This document shows, piece by piece, positions 5,851 to 14,970 of a DNA stretch of 18,351 nucleotides (within the stretch, counting starts at the first letter, position 1; each line of letters begins with the position of its first letter). The notes below the pieces were generated by a model. It made no database searches. It worked only from the letters and a program-made list of their open reading frames with translations, and had not been told where the DNA came from. This stretch comes from JBBIWA01 sp037439425 (lineage in GTDB: Bacteria; Acidobacteriota; Blastocatellia; RBC074): contig JBBIWA010000099.1 of NCBI GenBank assembly GCA_037439425.1, positions 1 through 18,351 on the forward strand. The letters are read 5' to 3'. The translations under genes were made by a program, and so were the position numbers.

Positions 5851-8800
5851 TTAGAAATTGATCTTCAGCGCGAACTGGACAATGCGCGGACGATTGGCCG
5901 TAGCCAGGATCGAAGAATCACCGCCTGCTACGTCAACAATCCCGTAGTTGCCAAAAGAACCGCCGGCGGCCTGCGGGCTTTGGAAGACCGGATGGTTCCA
6001 GACGTTGAAGAACTCAGCCCGGAAGTCCACCGACGTGCGCTCAGTGATCTTGGTCGTCTTCACAAGCGACAAGTCCCAGTTCTGCTGGAACGGGCCGCGG
6101 AAGAGGTTGCGCCCCAGATCACCTACTGCGGCAAAACCGGTGCAGCTGGGATCGTTATTGGCAACGACCACATTCTGGGTATTGACGCACCTGCCGCCCG
6201 GGATGAAGGCGTTGAAGTTGACGTAGCCGTTAAGACGGCTTTTCACGCTTCCCTGCGTCAGCACTGACGAAAGCGTGGCTCCAGGAGCAAGCGTCGCCTT
6301 GTTCGTGGTGTTGACGAAATCGGTATCCTGCAACGTGGCTGCGCTTGAATCTATGATCAGGAAGGGCGTGCCCGACTGGAAGATTGTGACTCCGTGGACC
6401 GCCCAACCATGGGCGAGTTTACCCCAGCCACGGTTCTCGACACCGCTCCACTTGGCAAAGGGCAGTTCGTAGACGTAGCTGATCGCCGCGCGATGTGTGC
6501 GATCAAAATCGGCCAGTCCACGATTGCCCCGCAGATCGAATAGATCGCCGATGTGCAAAAGTCCGTTCAGCTCATCCTGGAAGGCCGAACCGGAGCTATT
6601 GTCAATCGCCCGGGAGAAGGTGTATGCCCCCTGGAAATATAGACCACCCGTGAAACGATGAGTCACCGAGACCTGGAGCGAGTGATAGCTCGAATTGCCA
6701 GACTGCTCCTGGAAGAAGCCGCGGCTATTGGCCAGGCCGAGGAATTGCACTGGCACACGCGCGTCAATGTTGGCCGCTGTGCTCTCGGTAATCGAGATGC
6801 TACCGTCGGCATTCTTCGTTACCCCAGGCGTGCCCGCAGGAACGGTCACATCGGTCCCAATGGAGGCTGGAATCACGCACGGCTGCGCAGTGGTGCAGAC
6901 CTGGCCTGGATTCAAAGGCCGTCCCGTGCCGATCAAATTCACGCCCCGGGTCCCGACGTAGCCGACCTCCAGCACCCAGTTCTTGAAAAACTCGCGCTGC
7001 ACGGTGAGATTCCATTGCTGGGCATAAGGCGCGTGGAAATTACGCAAGGGGAAGAAGAAGAAGCCCGACAGCGGCCGGCCGTTGCTGCTATCGAAGATCG
7101 GACGGCCCGTCGTCGCGTCAAAGCTCACCAACTTCGGCACCACCTGATCGGTAGGCAACGGGAAGTCCGAGGTCGGACGGATGGAGGGGAAGGGGTTCTG
7201 CAACGTCACCGAGAACGGCGCCGCGCTAAACTGCTCGGAGAATGGCAATCCACCTGAGGTTTGTAGGAGCGGCTGATTCGAGGTCCGCTGATAGTAGATG
7301 CCGTAGCCGCCGCGCAGTGAAGTCTTCTGATCCCCGAACACATCCCAGGCAAATCCGATGCGTGGCGCAAAATTGTCCGCATCGAAGCAATCCAGCAACG
7401 TGCATCGGTTCACGCCGGGAGTGCCCACGCGCGGAGTCTCTGCCGGGTGGATAATCCTGATCGGTCCCGGTTGACCATCACCCAATCCCTGGAAGTTTGA
7501 AAGGAAGTTCTGCTTCTCGTGCGCTGTGCTCAGCCCTTCCCAACGCAGGCCGAGATTGAGCGTCAGGCGCGGACTGATCTTCCAGTCATCCTGGACATAA
7601 AGTGCCGCATCGAGCGCGCGGAAGAAGAAAGTGAAGAACCCGGCGGCGCCCTGAGTGCTGGTGACGCGGCCCAGTAAGAAGTTCTGCAACCCGGTCAGAG
7701 GTGGAATGCCAGCTCCGCCAGCGTCAGCGCCAGTATTGGCAAAGGTGACGCTGCCACGGGTCGCAAAGCGATTGAACCGGTTCAGTTGGTAGCGATTGAT
7801 CTCGCCGCCAACCCGGAACTGGTGCTTGCCGAGCGCAAACGAGAGGTCGTTGGCATAGGCGAAAGTATTGAATCTCCCGCCGCGATCATCATTGACGCCT
7901 GTCCCCAAAGAGAAGCCCACACCGCCAATGGCAATGCGGAAGGCAGCCGGGAATTCAGCCGAGTTGCCACGCACTGCGCCAATGTCAGAAAGCAGAATCG
8001 GTTCCTCAGGCTTCTGGTCGAAGCCGAAGCGGTTGAAGCCAAAGCGGGCTTCGTTGACTACTCTGGGCGAGAAGATGTGGGTCCAGCCCAGTTTCAGGAA
8101 TCGGTTCAAGCCTGGAATGGTCTTCTTAAACGGCAGAGTAGAGCCGGTGCCGAAAGGCTGGACCGTTTCATTGTCGGAGAAGAACCAGCGACCTGAGATC
8201 TTGTCCTTCTCCGTCAATTGCTTGTCCATAGTGATGGTGAACTGATCGTCGCGGAAAGTGCCCAGACCCGAGCGCGAAAGGAAAGCCCGATTCAAATTGC
8301 CGTTCGCGTCGAATCCAGGACTGCCCGGTAGCGACGGGATGCAGAAGGTACCGTCATTGAAGAGCGGGCATTTGCTGGCTGGCAAGTTCAAGATCCGTAC
8401 TGCGACCGGATCCAGTGAGGTGAACCCTGGCGGCAAGCCATTGGGGAAGAAGATGGCCTGCAGATTGGCTTCCGAGCGATCAGCTGGCAGGACCGGGATG
8501 TTGGTACCTAGTTGCGTGCCAGCCGAAACACCTGAAGCAGCACGCCAACCTTGGTAGTTCCCGAAGAAGAAGAACTCTTTGAAGAAGGGAACCGGGCCGC
8601 CAATGGAGCCACCATACTGATTTTGGCGCAGCACCGGGCGCTTCTGTCCTGAACGATTGAGAAAGAAGTCATTGGCATTAAGGGCATTGTTGCGGAAGAA
8701 CTCAAACAGATCGCCGTGGTATTCACTGGTGCCGGACTTCAATGCCACCTGAATGTTGCCGCCACCATTGCGCCCCTGCGAGGCATCGTAGAGCGAAGTC

Positions 8801-9498
8801 TGCGTCTTGAATTCCTGCACGGTCTGCGGATTGGGCAGCGGCACGTTGTCCAGAATGGGCAAATTGAAATCGTTGGCATTGATGCCTTCAAGTTGATAGT
8901 TGTTGTTGACCGGACGCTGCCCGTTGACGTTGATGCTCACCGCGCCACGCCCGAGCGCTGCCGTATCTGCCAGCTCACTGTTGGCTCCGGTCGAGAGCGC
9001 CAGCAACGACAAGAAATTGCGCGTCGCCAGCGGTAAGTCACCCACGTTTTGAACTGTTTGCCCAGTGGTTGGCGACTCCAGTTGCACGGGCGTTGCGGCC
9101 TCACTGATGGTGACGGCTTCGGTGACCTGGCCAACCTTCAGCGAGACTGCCACGTTAGTTGTCTCCGTCACGTAGACTTTGACGTCAGGAGCCTCGGCTC
9201 TGGCAAACCCATCGGCTGTCACCACGATACGATAGGTGCCGATCGGCAACAGCGTCGCTGTGAACACACCGTCCGCATTGGTGGACACAGTTCGCTCAGT
9301 TACTCCGGTCCCTTGATTGATTATTTCGACCTTAGCGCCTGGGATGGCTGCTCCGGCCTGGTCCTTAACCGTTCCTGTGATGGCTCCACGAGGGCCACCT
9401 TGTGCCAATGCAGGAATGGCCAAGCCTATGGCCCAAAATAGTCCTGCAAGCAAAGTAACCAACTTAATGGTTCTCAAGCTGAATTTTAGGTACCGCAT
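5851..9498 (-). CDS. Oar-like TonB-dependent receptor with N-terminal carboxypeptidase-regulatory domain
   Basis: This is an outer-membrane beta-barrel of 1215 residues from ATG 9498-9496. A signal peptide covers residues 1-32 (cleavage P-A-L-A|Q). A carboxypeptidase-regulatory-like domain follows at about 36-122 (G-A-I-T-G-T-V-K-D-Q-A-G-A-A-I-P-G-A, a classic start), then a plug domain from about 145 to 260 (L-P-L-A-T-R-N-F and V-N-G-Q-R-P-V-N-N-N-Y-Q-L-E-G-I-N). The long barrel has many aromatic strands and ends in V-Q-F-A-L-K-I-N-F with a terminal Phe, the usual assembly signal. Receptors of this type are greatly expanded in acidobacteria; the ligand cannot be read from sequence. The start is uncertain: AAGGAGG (9517-9511) is 12 bases from the chosen ATG but touches the ATG at 9510. 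No SusD-like partner is present. A DPP5-like peptidase gene lies upstream. Confidence 0.93.
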   Translation of the reverse strand: MRYLKFSLRTIKLVTLLAGLFWAIGLAIPALAQGGPRGAITGTVKDQAGAAIPGAKVEIINQGTGVTERTVSTNADGVFTATLLPIGTYRIVVTADGFARAEAPDVKVYVTETTNVAVSLKVGQVTEAVTISEAATPVQLESPTTGQTVQNVGDLPLATRNFLSLLALSTGANSELADTAALGRGAVSINVNGQRPVNNNYQLEGINANDFNLPILDNVPLPNPQTVQEFKTQTSLYDASQGRNGGGNIQVALKSGTSEYHGDLFEFFRNNALNANDFFLNRSGQKRPVLRQNQYGGSIGGPVPFFKEFFFFGNYQGWRAASGVSAGTQLGTNIPVLPADRSEANLQAIFFPNGLPPGFTSLDPVAVRILNLPASKCPLFNDGTFCIPSLPGSPGFDANGNLNRAFLSRSGLGTFRDDQFTITMDKQLTEKDKISGRWFFSDNETVQPFGTGSTLPFKKTIPGLNRFLKLGWTHIFSPRVVNEARFGFNRFGFDQKPEEPILLSDIGAVRGNSAEFPAAFRIAIGGVGFSLGTGVNDDRGGRFNTFAYANDLSFALGKHQFRVGGEINRYQLNRFNRFATRGSVTFANTGADAGGAGIPPLTGLQNFLLGRVTSTQGAAGFFTFFFRALDAALYVQDDWKISPRLTLNLGLRWEGLSTAHEKQNFLSNFQGLGDGQPGPIRIIHPAETPRVGTPGVNRCTLLDCFDADNFAPRIGFAWDVFGDQKTSLRGGYGIYYQRTSNQPLLQTSGGLPFSEQFSAAPFSVTLQNPFPSIRPTSDFPLPTDQVVPKLVSFDATTGRPIFDSSNGRPLSGFFFFPLRNFHAPYAQQWNLTVQREFFKNWVLEVGYVGTRGVNLIGTGRPLNPGQVCTTAQPCVIPASIGTDVTVPAGTPGVTKNADGSISITESTAANIDARVPVQFLGLANSRGFFQEQSGNSSYHSLQVSVTHRFTGGLYFQGAYTFSRAIDNSSGSAFQDELNGLLHIGDLFDLRGNRGLADFDRTHRAAISYVYELPFAKWSGVENRGWGKLAHGWAVHGVTIFQSGTPFLIIDSSAATLQDTDFVNTTNKATLAPGATLSSVLTQGSVKSRLNGYVNFNAFIPGGRCVNTQNVVVANNDPSCTGFAAVGDLGRNLFRGPFQQNWDLSLVKTTKITERTSVDFRAEFFNVWNHPVFQSPQAAGGSFGNYGIVDVAGGDSSILATANRPRIVQFALKINF

Positions 9499-9510
9499 TT
9501 TTAATCTCAT

Positions 9511-9517
9511 CCTCCTT
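9511..9517 (-). promoter_or_regulatory. Ribosome binding site of the receptor gene with ambiguous spacing
   Basis: AAGGAGG on the minus strand directly abuts an ATG at 9510 and is 12 bases before ATG 9498. Only the second is workable, though its spacing is longer than usual. Confidence 0.6.
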
Positions 9518-9525
9518 GTGATCAA

Positions 9526-9888
9526 CTCATCATTGCTGAGATTGATCCAACCCAGTTGTTATCTTCACCACGGACCTACGGCTATAGTTGAAGCTTTGTC
9601 TACACCAGCCTGGCCGTTGCGAAGACAGTCCTCTCACCTGAGGCAGAGAAAGCCCTGCCTTTCAGATGGCTAGAATCTCTTCCACAAAGTTTGATCCGGG
9701 GTCACTTATTTACCGAGCAAGCGTCATTCCAGCCGAAGATCGCAGTTAAGCTGGCTGGCTAACGTAACGACTCTCAGAGAGATAACAGGCGAGGGGCAGA
9801 ATGGGACAGGAAGAGTTTTCCGAAAATCCAAAGATATTATTCAAATTTTCGGATGAGTGTTGGCTATTACTCTTAACGCAAGCTAACT
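9526..9888. other. Intergenic region between the S9 peptidase and receptor genes
   Basis: No gene is supported in these roughly 360 bases. The part near 9498 should contain the receptor promoter, but I could not find a convincing -35/-10 pair. The part near 9889 holds one A/T-rich inverted repeat (9819-9853), listed separately. No tRNA-like or repeat structure was seen. Confidence 0.5.
9819..9853 (-). terminator. Inverted repeat downstream of the S9 peptidase gene
   Basis: TCCGAAAAT (9819-9827) and ATTTTCGGA (9845-9853) are exact 9-bp arms around a 17-nt loop, 35 bases past the peptidase stop. The stem is A/T-rich and only a short non-T sequence follows on the minus strand, so terminator function is possible but weak. 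Confidence 0.35.
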
Positions 9889-12033
9889 CTATCCGCCATT
9901 GTCGAGCCATTTCTTCAACCAGGCGTGGACTTCCTGATAGAAGAAACGACTGTTTTCGCCCTTCTGAATCCAGTGATTCTCTTCCGGGAAAACGATTAAG
10001 CGGCTGGGCACGCGCAGCCGCTGCAGCAGGCTCCAGTTCTCCAGCGCTTGATTGAGCGGAACGCGGAAGTCGTTTTCGCCCACGGTGAGTAATATCGGGG
10101 TGCGGAAGTTTTGAGCATAGCGAATCGGATTTTGCTCGCGCCACACCGGGCCTTGCTCCCAGACGGGGCCGCCGCTGTTGACTTCGCGGTGATAAATGAT
10201 ATCGCTTGTGCCCCACTGCGATTCCAGGTTGATGAGACCTGCATGGCTGATCAAACACCTGTAGCGCGTCGTCGTCGCTTGCAGCCAGTTGGCCAGGTGA
10301 CCACCGTAGCTGGCTCCACCCGCTGCCTGGCGCGTGGCATCAATGAACTTGAATTGACGTGTCGCCTCATCGGCTGCTTCGTTGATCTCTTCACCAGGAC
10401 CGCGCAAGGGATCACCCTGGATCTCCTGGGCGAATTTCTCGCCGTAGCCAGTCGAGCCAGTGTAGTTAGTTAAGAGCACCACATAGCCTGGCTGCGCCAG
10501 CAGGTGATAGTTCCAGCGCACAAAGAATTGATCGCGCCACATTGAATGCGGGCCACCGTGAATGAGCACGAACAAGGGATACTTTTTGTTCTCGTCAAAG
10601 TTCGGTGGCAAGGCGATCATACTGTGAATGCGCTTACCTCGTTTGCTGGTGAAGAAGAAGTGGCGCAGCGGCTGCCAATCAATGGCTGCCACGCGTTCGG
10701 CATTGAAGGCGGTGAGCGCCTGGTGCCGCCTGACTGCCGGATCAATACGCACTACCTCTGCCGGACTCGTAGCGCTCTCCCAGTTGGCCAGGATGATGGC
10801 AGCAGCAGCCTTGGCCTTCTCCGCAATGGCCAGACTGGTGTAGACGCCCAGCTGCAACTCGACAGCCATTTTGACTTCGCCGCCACTAGCAGGCACTGAG
10901 TAAAGATGCTCGTGACCGGCATCCTCAGCCGTCAAATAGATCGTCTGGCTATCGGGAGTGAAAGCGAAGCTGGAGACTGAGCGGTCAAACGTGGCGGTGA
11001 TGATCCGGCGCTCTGCGGGGGCGGGCCAGGCGAACATCGCGATGCGACTGAGGTTGTAGACCTTGCCCGTGCTGGGCGTGAAGATGCAGTAGAGCGCTTT
11101 GCCGTCGGGACGAAATACTGGTCTGGAGTAGCTATCCCGGCCCGTCGTGAGTTGCCTGAGCTCGCCGCCCGTGGCAGCGATTTGATACAGATGCGTGTTG
11201 ACTTCGGCGTAGGCAGCAGTGTGTTTCCCGGTGGTGGCGACGAAGAGGATTGATTGGCCATCGGGGGCCCACACGGCATCGAGTTCTTCAGTCGCGAGTC
11301 CGGCGCGACCACCAAAGCCCGGCTCGCTCACTAGCTTCGTTCCAGCCAGCAGGTCTCTGGCTTTTGCCTGAGGTTCGAGTTCCTGAACGAAGAGGTGGAC
11401 CTGCATATCATCAAGCCACCTGTCCCAGTAACGAATCGGGAATCCGTCATAGACGCGCGCTTTGTATTTTCTGGCGCGGCGTTCAGCAGCGATCTTCTTG
11501 TTCGCTTCGTCATCAGCCGCGCCGGGATAGACTGTGCTGGTGAAAAGCAGCGCTTTGCCATCGGGTCGCCACTGCGGCGAATGGGCTCCGGTTGAAAGCG
11601 AGGTGACCCTCATTGCTTCTCCGCCAGCGGCCACATCCAGGACATAGATCTGACTCACCTCGTCGCCCTCTCTTTTGGCTGAGAAAGCTAGCTTCAGACT
11701 GTCTGGACTCCACCTCACGCCGCTTTCGCTGCCCCGGCTGAAAGTGAGTCGCCGCGGCTTGGCGCTGCCATCAGCAGGCACGATCCACAAATCTGAAACC
11801 TGATCCTTTTCATCATAGGCTGGTTCGGTCACCGAGAAGACCACCCACTTGCCGTCCGGGCTGGGAATCGGCGCGCCCACGCGCTTCATCAGCCAGACAT
11901 CCTCGTGTGTGATGGGGCGCTTGTTGGTCGGACTCTGCGCGCGGCCTGTCGGGATGAAGATGCCCCAGGCCAGGGCGAAAAGAGCGACGAGAATTAAGCG
12001 GCGCGAGTCTCTCATCCGCAAACTTGCGATCAT
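9889..12033 (-). CDS. Secreted S9C serine peptidase, DPP5-like (dipeptidyl-peptidase 5 / acylaminoacyl-peptidase group)
   Basis: The 714-residue product has a signal peptide (about 1-32, ending G-R-A-Q). A seven-bladed WD40/PD40-type propeller follows (about 45-450), with repeats such as S-P-D-G-K-W-V-V-F-S, W-S-P-D-S-L-K-L-A-F and R-P-D-G-K-A-L. The C-terminal alpha/beta-hydrolase domain is about 460-714. The oxyanion segment is L-I-H-G-G-P-H-S-M-W. The triad is Ser575 in G-A-S-Y-G-G, Asp655 in G-E-N-D-F-R-V-P and His687 in E-E-N-H-W. V-P-S-R followed by F-P-E-E-N-H-W-I-Q resembles fungal and bacterial DPP5 as I remember it. DPP5 enzymes release dipeptides from peptide N-termini in the periplasm or outside the cell. 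The gene starts 27 bases after the propeller-1 stop, suggesting one transcript. The start has a modest AGAAGGA site; a second ATG six codons in is possible. Confidence 0.92.
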   Translation of the reverse strand: MIASLRMRDSRRLILVALFALAWGIFIPTGRAQSPTNKRPITHEDVWLMKRVGAPIPSPDGKWVVFSVTEPAYDEKDQVSDLWIVPADGSAKPRRLTFSRGSESGVRWSPDSLKLAFSAKREGDEVSQIYVLDVAAGGEAMRVTSLSTGAHSPQWRPDGKALLFTSTVYPGAADDEANKKIAAERRARKYKARVYDGFPIRYWDRWLDDMQVHLFVQELEPQAKARDLLAGTKLVSEPGFGGRAGLATEELDAVWAPDGQSILFVATTGKHTAAYAEVNTHLYQIAATGGELRQLTTGRDSYSRPVFRPDGKALYCIFTPSTGKVYNLSRIAMFAWPAPAERRIITATFDRSVSSFAFTPDSQTIYLTAEDAGHEHLYSVPASGGEVKMAVELQLGVYTSLAIAEKAKAAAAIILANWESATSPAEVVRIDPAVRRHQALTAFNAERVAAIDWQPLRHFFFTSKRGKRIHSMIALPPNFDENKKYPLFVLIHGGPHSMWRDQFFVRWNYHLLAQPGYVVLLTNYTGSTGYGEKFAQEIQGDPLRGPGEEINEAADEATRQFKFIDATRQAAGGASYGGHLANWLQATTTRYRCLISHAGLINLESQWGTSDIIYHREVNSGGPVWEQGPVWREQNPIRYAQNFRTPILLTVGENDFRVPLNQALENWSLLQRLRVPSRLIVFPEENHWIQKGENSRFFYQEVHAWLKKWLDNGG

Positions 12034-12060
12034 AAGTCCTTCTCCCAGGAGATAAGGTTG

Positions 12061-13335
12061 TTAACTCTTTCGATTCGTCACTCGCTTCCCAATGCAGTAG
12101 AGGTAGTGAGTGGTGCGAATGAAGATCTGACCATCAGAGATCGCCGGCGAACTGAGGCAATAATCATTGAGCGGATTTTCGGCCAGAATCTCAAACTGCG
12201 GCCCGGCCTTTATCACCGTGGTCAATCCATCTTCGTTGGAGATATAGATCTTGCCATCGGCCAGCACCGGAGAACTGCTGTAGGTGCCCGGTTTGAGGCG
12301 CTGTGGCCCATAGACCTCTGCCCCTGTTTTAGCATCCAGACACCAAACGACGCCATTGTCTCTGACTACGTAAAAGTACTTGCCATCGGTGACCGGAGTG
12401 GGCACATCAGGACCGCTGTTGAAGGACCAGAGTTTGTGCGATTGGGTGATGTCACCGCGCCCGCCTGCGCGAAAAGCTGTGAGCGGTCTTTCGCGGGTCG
12501 GTGCATAGATGATCTCACCAAAGACCACCGGTGAAGCAACAATGCGGTAGGCCGGATTGTTGTTGGGATTGAGGCCGCCGCCGCGCCATAATTCTTTGCC
12601 TGTGGCCGGATCGTGTCCGGTCACGCAATCGCCACCGAGCACTACGATTTCGACCTGATTGCCGTAACGCAGCAGCGTCGGCGTGGCGTAGGAATCGGGC
12701 GATTCCCGAATCGCCTGCGTGGGCCGCTCCACGCGCCAGATCGTTTTGCCACTCTTTTTGTCAATGCGCAGTAGATAGGAGGGATCGTCCGTCTTCATCC
12801 CGTGCAGGACTTGTACGTAAAGCGAGTCTTCATAAAGCAGCGGCGAAGAGGCATAGCCCCAGTTCAAACCGAACTTGCCATAGTCTTTCTGAATATCACG
12901 CATCCACAGCTCATTGCCTTTGAAGTCGAAGGCTTTGAGGATTCCAGTCCCGGTCAGGGCCCAGACATTTCTTCCATCAGTAACTGGTGAAGGCGAAGAC
13001 ATGTTCTGTTTCCGCATCCTGGTGTTACCGCCGCTGAGATGCTTCTTCCAGATGGCCCCCCCCTTGTTACGGTCTACGCACCAGAGAAAGATATCCTCGC
13101 CTTCCGCCACATTGAGAAAGATGTATTCTCCCCAGATGATCGGCGTCGAGCCGCTCCAACTCGGCATCTCTAGCTTCCAGGTAATGTTCTCTTCCGTGCT
13201 CCATTTAACCGGCAGATTCTTTTCGTTACTGATCCCGTTAAGCGATGGGCCGCGCCATTGCGGCCAGTTGTCAGCCAAAGCGACAGAAATGGAACCTAGC
13301 GCGATGATCAACAGGAGCAGAGTTCCGGTGCGCAT
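12061..13335 (-). CDS. Secreted PQQ-like beta-propeller protein 1 (WPQWRGP type)
   Basis: The start is ATG 13335-13333, with AGGAGG 6 bases upstream; the 20-codon longer frame lacks a site. The 424-residue product has a signal peptide (1-21, V-A-L-A|D) followed at once by W-P-Q-W-R-G-P (24-30). PQQ-type blades end in the tryptophan-docking pattern: V-D-R-N-K-G-G-A-I-W, F-D-F-K-G-N-E-L-W, D-K-K-S-G-K-T-I-W, D-P-A-T-G-K-E-L-W and L-D-A-K-T-G-A-E-V-Y. Such propellers are found in BamB and in many exported proteins of unknown role. The product is far shorter than PQQ alcohol dehydrogenases (about 600 residues) and shows no vicinal cysteine pair or catalytic domain, so enzyme activity is not supported. 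It is probably periplasmic, and probably cotranscribed with the S9 peptidase downstream. Confidence 0.85.
   Translation of the reverse strand: MRTGTLLLLIIALGSISVALADNWPQWRGPSLNGISNEKNLPVKWSTEENITWKLEMPSWSGSTPIIWGEYIFLNVAEGEDIFLWCVDRNKGGAIWKKHLSGGNTRMRKQNMSSPSPVTDGRNVWALTGTGILKAFDFKGNELWMRDIQKDYGKFGLNWGYASSPLLYEDSLYVQVLHGMKTDDPSYLLRIDKKSGKTIWRVERPTQAIRESPDSYATPTLLRYGNQVEIVVLGGDCVTGHDPATGKELWRGGGLNPNNNPAYRIVASPVVFGEIIYAPTRERPLTAFRAGGRGDITQSHKLWSFNSGPDVPTPVTDGKYFYVVRDNGVVWCLDAKTGAEVYGPQRLKPGTYSSSPVLADGKIYISNEDGLTTVIKAGPQFEILAENPLNDYCLSSPAISDGQIFIRTTHYLYCIGKRVTNRKS
13056..13063. repeat. Homopolymeric tract of eight C (G8 in the coding strand) inside propeller 1
   Basis: The run encodes part of K-G-G-A at about residue 92-95. 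In-frame as read, it is the longest G/C homopolymer I saw in the window and a potential slippage or sequencing-error site. Confidence 0.7.
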
Positions 13336-13341
13336 CTTTTT

Positions 13342-13347
13342 CCTCCT
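13342..13347 (-). promoter_or_regulatory. Ribosome binding site that sets the propeller-1 start
   Basis: AGGAGG on the minus strand, 6 bases before ATG 13335, within AAGGAGGAAAAAG. Confidence 0.85.
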
Positions 13348-13489
13348 TGACATGGGAATAGGTGAACTACAGTGATGAGCAGTATAGTAGACCATTCCTT
13401 CCCAAAGAGGAAGCCGGCCAATCGAGCATTCTATAGCGCAGAGCGAGCCGGTGAACCTGAATCAGCCAGAAGAGGTTCGGGGCGGCAAA

Positions 13490-14824
13490 TTAGCTTTGCT
13501 TCAGCTCCAGAGCCATAATCACTTTTCGGTCGCGCACGTAGAGCTTGCCGTCAACCAGCGTCGGCACCGTCCAGGCTTTGCTGCTTAGCAACTGCATCTT
13601 TGAGTAAATCTTCAAACCTTGCGGAGAGACGGTCACGAGTGCCAGATTACCGTCTTCATCGAGCAGAATAAGTTTGCCATCAGCGTAGAGAAAGTTGGCT
13701 TTAGAAAAGCTCCGATCCTGCCAGGCGATCTTGCCCGTCTTGACTTCCACGGCCGTCAAAGGCGCCGGACCGAAATCGCCGCTGGAGCCGTAAACATAAT
13801 CACCCAAGCGAATGATCGTGCTGTGATGCACGCGCATTCTTTTGTGCGCCCAGACTTCTTTGACCCGAGTCTTTCCGCCAGACTGCGCCAGTTGAAGCAC
13901 CCGGCTTCCCCCATTGTAAGCAGACGACACGAACAACAAATTACCTTCGCCCCAGACAGGATTGCTGATGTTGAGCCCCCACTCGGTTTTGTGCGGATGG
14001 TTCCAGAGCAGCTCGCCGTTATTAGGATCAAGGCCAAAAATGCCATCGGCCATGAACGCTACGAGTTGTTCCTGGCCATCAACATTGATGAGCATCGGCG
14101 AAGCCGGCGAAAGCTCAAAATTCTGCTTCTTCCAGACGACCGCGCCGGTCTTCTGATCAAAAGCTATCAGCGCCTGCCCGCTGCCGCCGACCGTTACAAT
14201 CACTGTCTTCTTGTAGGCGAGAGGGCTACACGAATACCCACGGTCCATTCGTGTCCCGCCGAATTCAGTCCACAGATCATGAAACCAGACGAGTTTGCCC
14301 GTCTGTTTGTCGAGCGCGTGCATCTTCCCAGTAGTGCCAACAGTATAGACGAGATTACCAACAATCAGCGGTGTGGCATGTGGCCCTTCGCCATACTCTA
14401 AGGCCAGCCCTTTGGTCGGCGACTGGTAAGGATACTCCCAGATCGTTTTGCCATTAGCTGCGTCGAGCGCGATAACAAATTCCTGCTGGCCTCGGCTGTA
14501 CATCGTGTAAAGCTTGCCGTGATCAACCACGATGGCGGAATGGCCTGTGCCCAGCCGTCGCCCCCAAAGCTGGCGCGGACCATTCGCCGGCCATTCATTA
14601 GCCAGTCCCGTCACATTCGCCATAAAGTTGCGACCAGGCCCGCCCCACTGCGGCCATTCAGGCAAAGGCATATTCACACTGGCTGACTGCGCCGTTGCTG
14701 GCGCTTTGGGTCGAGGCTGTGGGCGCTGCCAGGCAAAACTCGCCCCGACAATTGTCAGGATCAACAGCGCCAGCCAGCTGACTGTTGGCCAAGCTCTCTT
14801 TCCTGCGCGCAATCGTCGCCACAT
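13490..14824 (-). CDS. Secreted or membrane-anchored PQQ-like beta-propeller protein 2 (WPQWGGP type)
   Basis: This 444-residue protein starts at ATG 14824-14822 behind AGGGAGGG about 4 bases upstream. A basic N-terminus (M-W-R-R-L-R-A-G-K-R) and one hydrophobic segment (about 15-32) act as signal peptide or anchor. A Pro/Ala/Gln-rich linker follows, then W-P-Q-W-G-G-P at 57-63, where Gly replaces the Arg of its two neighbours. Blades carry A-L-D-A-A-N-G-K-T-I-W, A-L-D-K-Q-T-G-K-L-V-W, A-F-D-Q-K-T-G-A-V-V-W, L-D-P-N-N-G-E-L-L-W and V-E-V-K-T-G-K-I-A-W, typical PQQ/BamB-like repeats. No catalytic domain is seen. The gap to propeller 1 is 154 bases and to the upstream Uma2 gene 263 bases. The function is unknown; a periplasmic binding or assembly role is only a guess from the fold. 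Confidence 0.85.
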   Translation of the reverse strand: MWRRLRAGKRAWPTVSWLALLILTIVGASFAWQRPQPRPKAPATAQSASVNMPLPEWPQWGGPGRNFMANVTGLANEWPANGPRQLWGRRLGTGHSAIVVDHGKLYTMYSRGQQEFVIALDAANGKTIWEYPYQSPTKGLALEYGEGPHATPLIVGNLVYTVGTTGKMHALDKQTGKLVWFHDLWTEFGGTRMDRGYSCSPLAYKKTVIVTVGGSGQALIAFDQKTGAVVWKKQNFELSPASPMLINVDGQEQLVAFMADGIFGLDPNNGELLWNHPHKTEWGLNISNPVWGEGNLLFVSSAYNGGSRVLQLAQSGGKTRVKEVWAHKRMRVHHSTIIRLGDYVYGSSGDFGPAPLTAVEVKTGKIAWQDRSFSKANFLYADGKLILLDEDGNLALVTVSPQGLKIYSKMQLLSSKAWTVPTLVDGKLYVRDRKVIMALELKQS

Positions 14825-14970
14825 AAAGCCCTCCCTGAAGTCTAAACGTGATTGGTTGCTCGTTGTGCTAAAGCTCGGACGATGAAGACAACGCCGACAA
14901 GCCCTTCAAAGTCCCTTGAAGGATAGTTGTACCTCCGGTTACTTTAGCGGCAAGGCCTTGGTGATCTGAA

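Noticed and set aside
6658..7257. 199-codon plus-strand frame within the receptor gene
   Set aside because: It is antisense to a clear TonB-dependent receptor; Arg/His-rich composition is typical of a shadow frame.
13619..14401. 260-codon plus-strand frame opposite propeller 2
   Set aside because: It is a shadow of a well-supported propeller gene, with no start signal.
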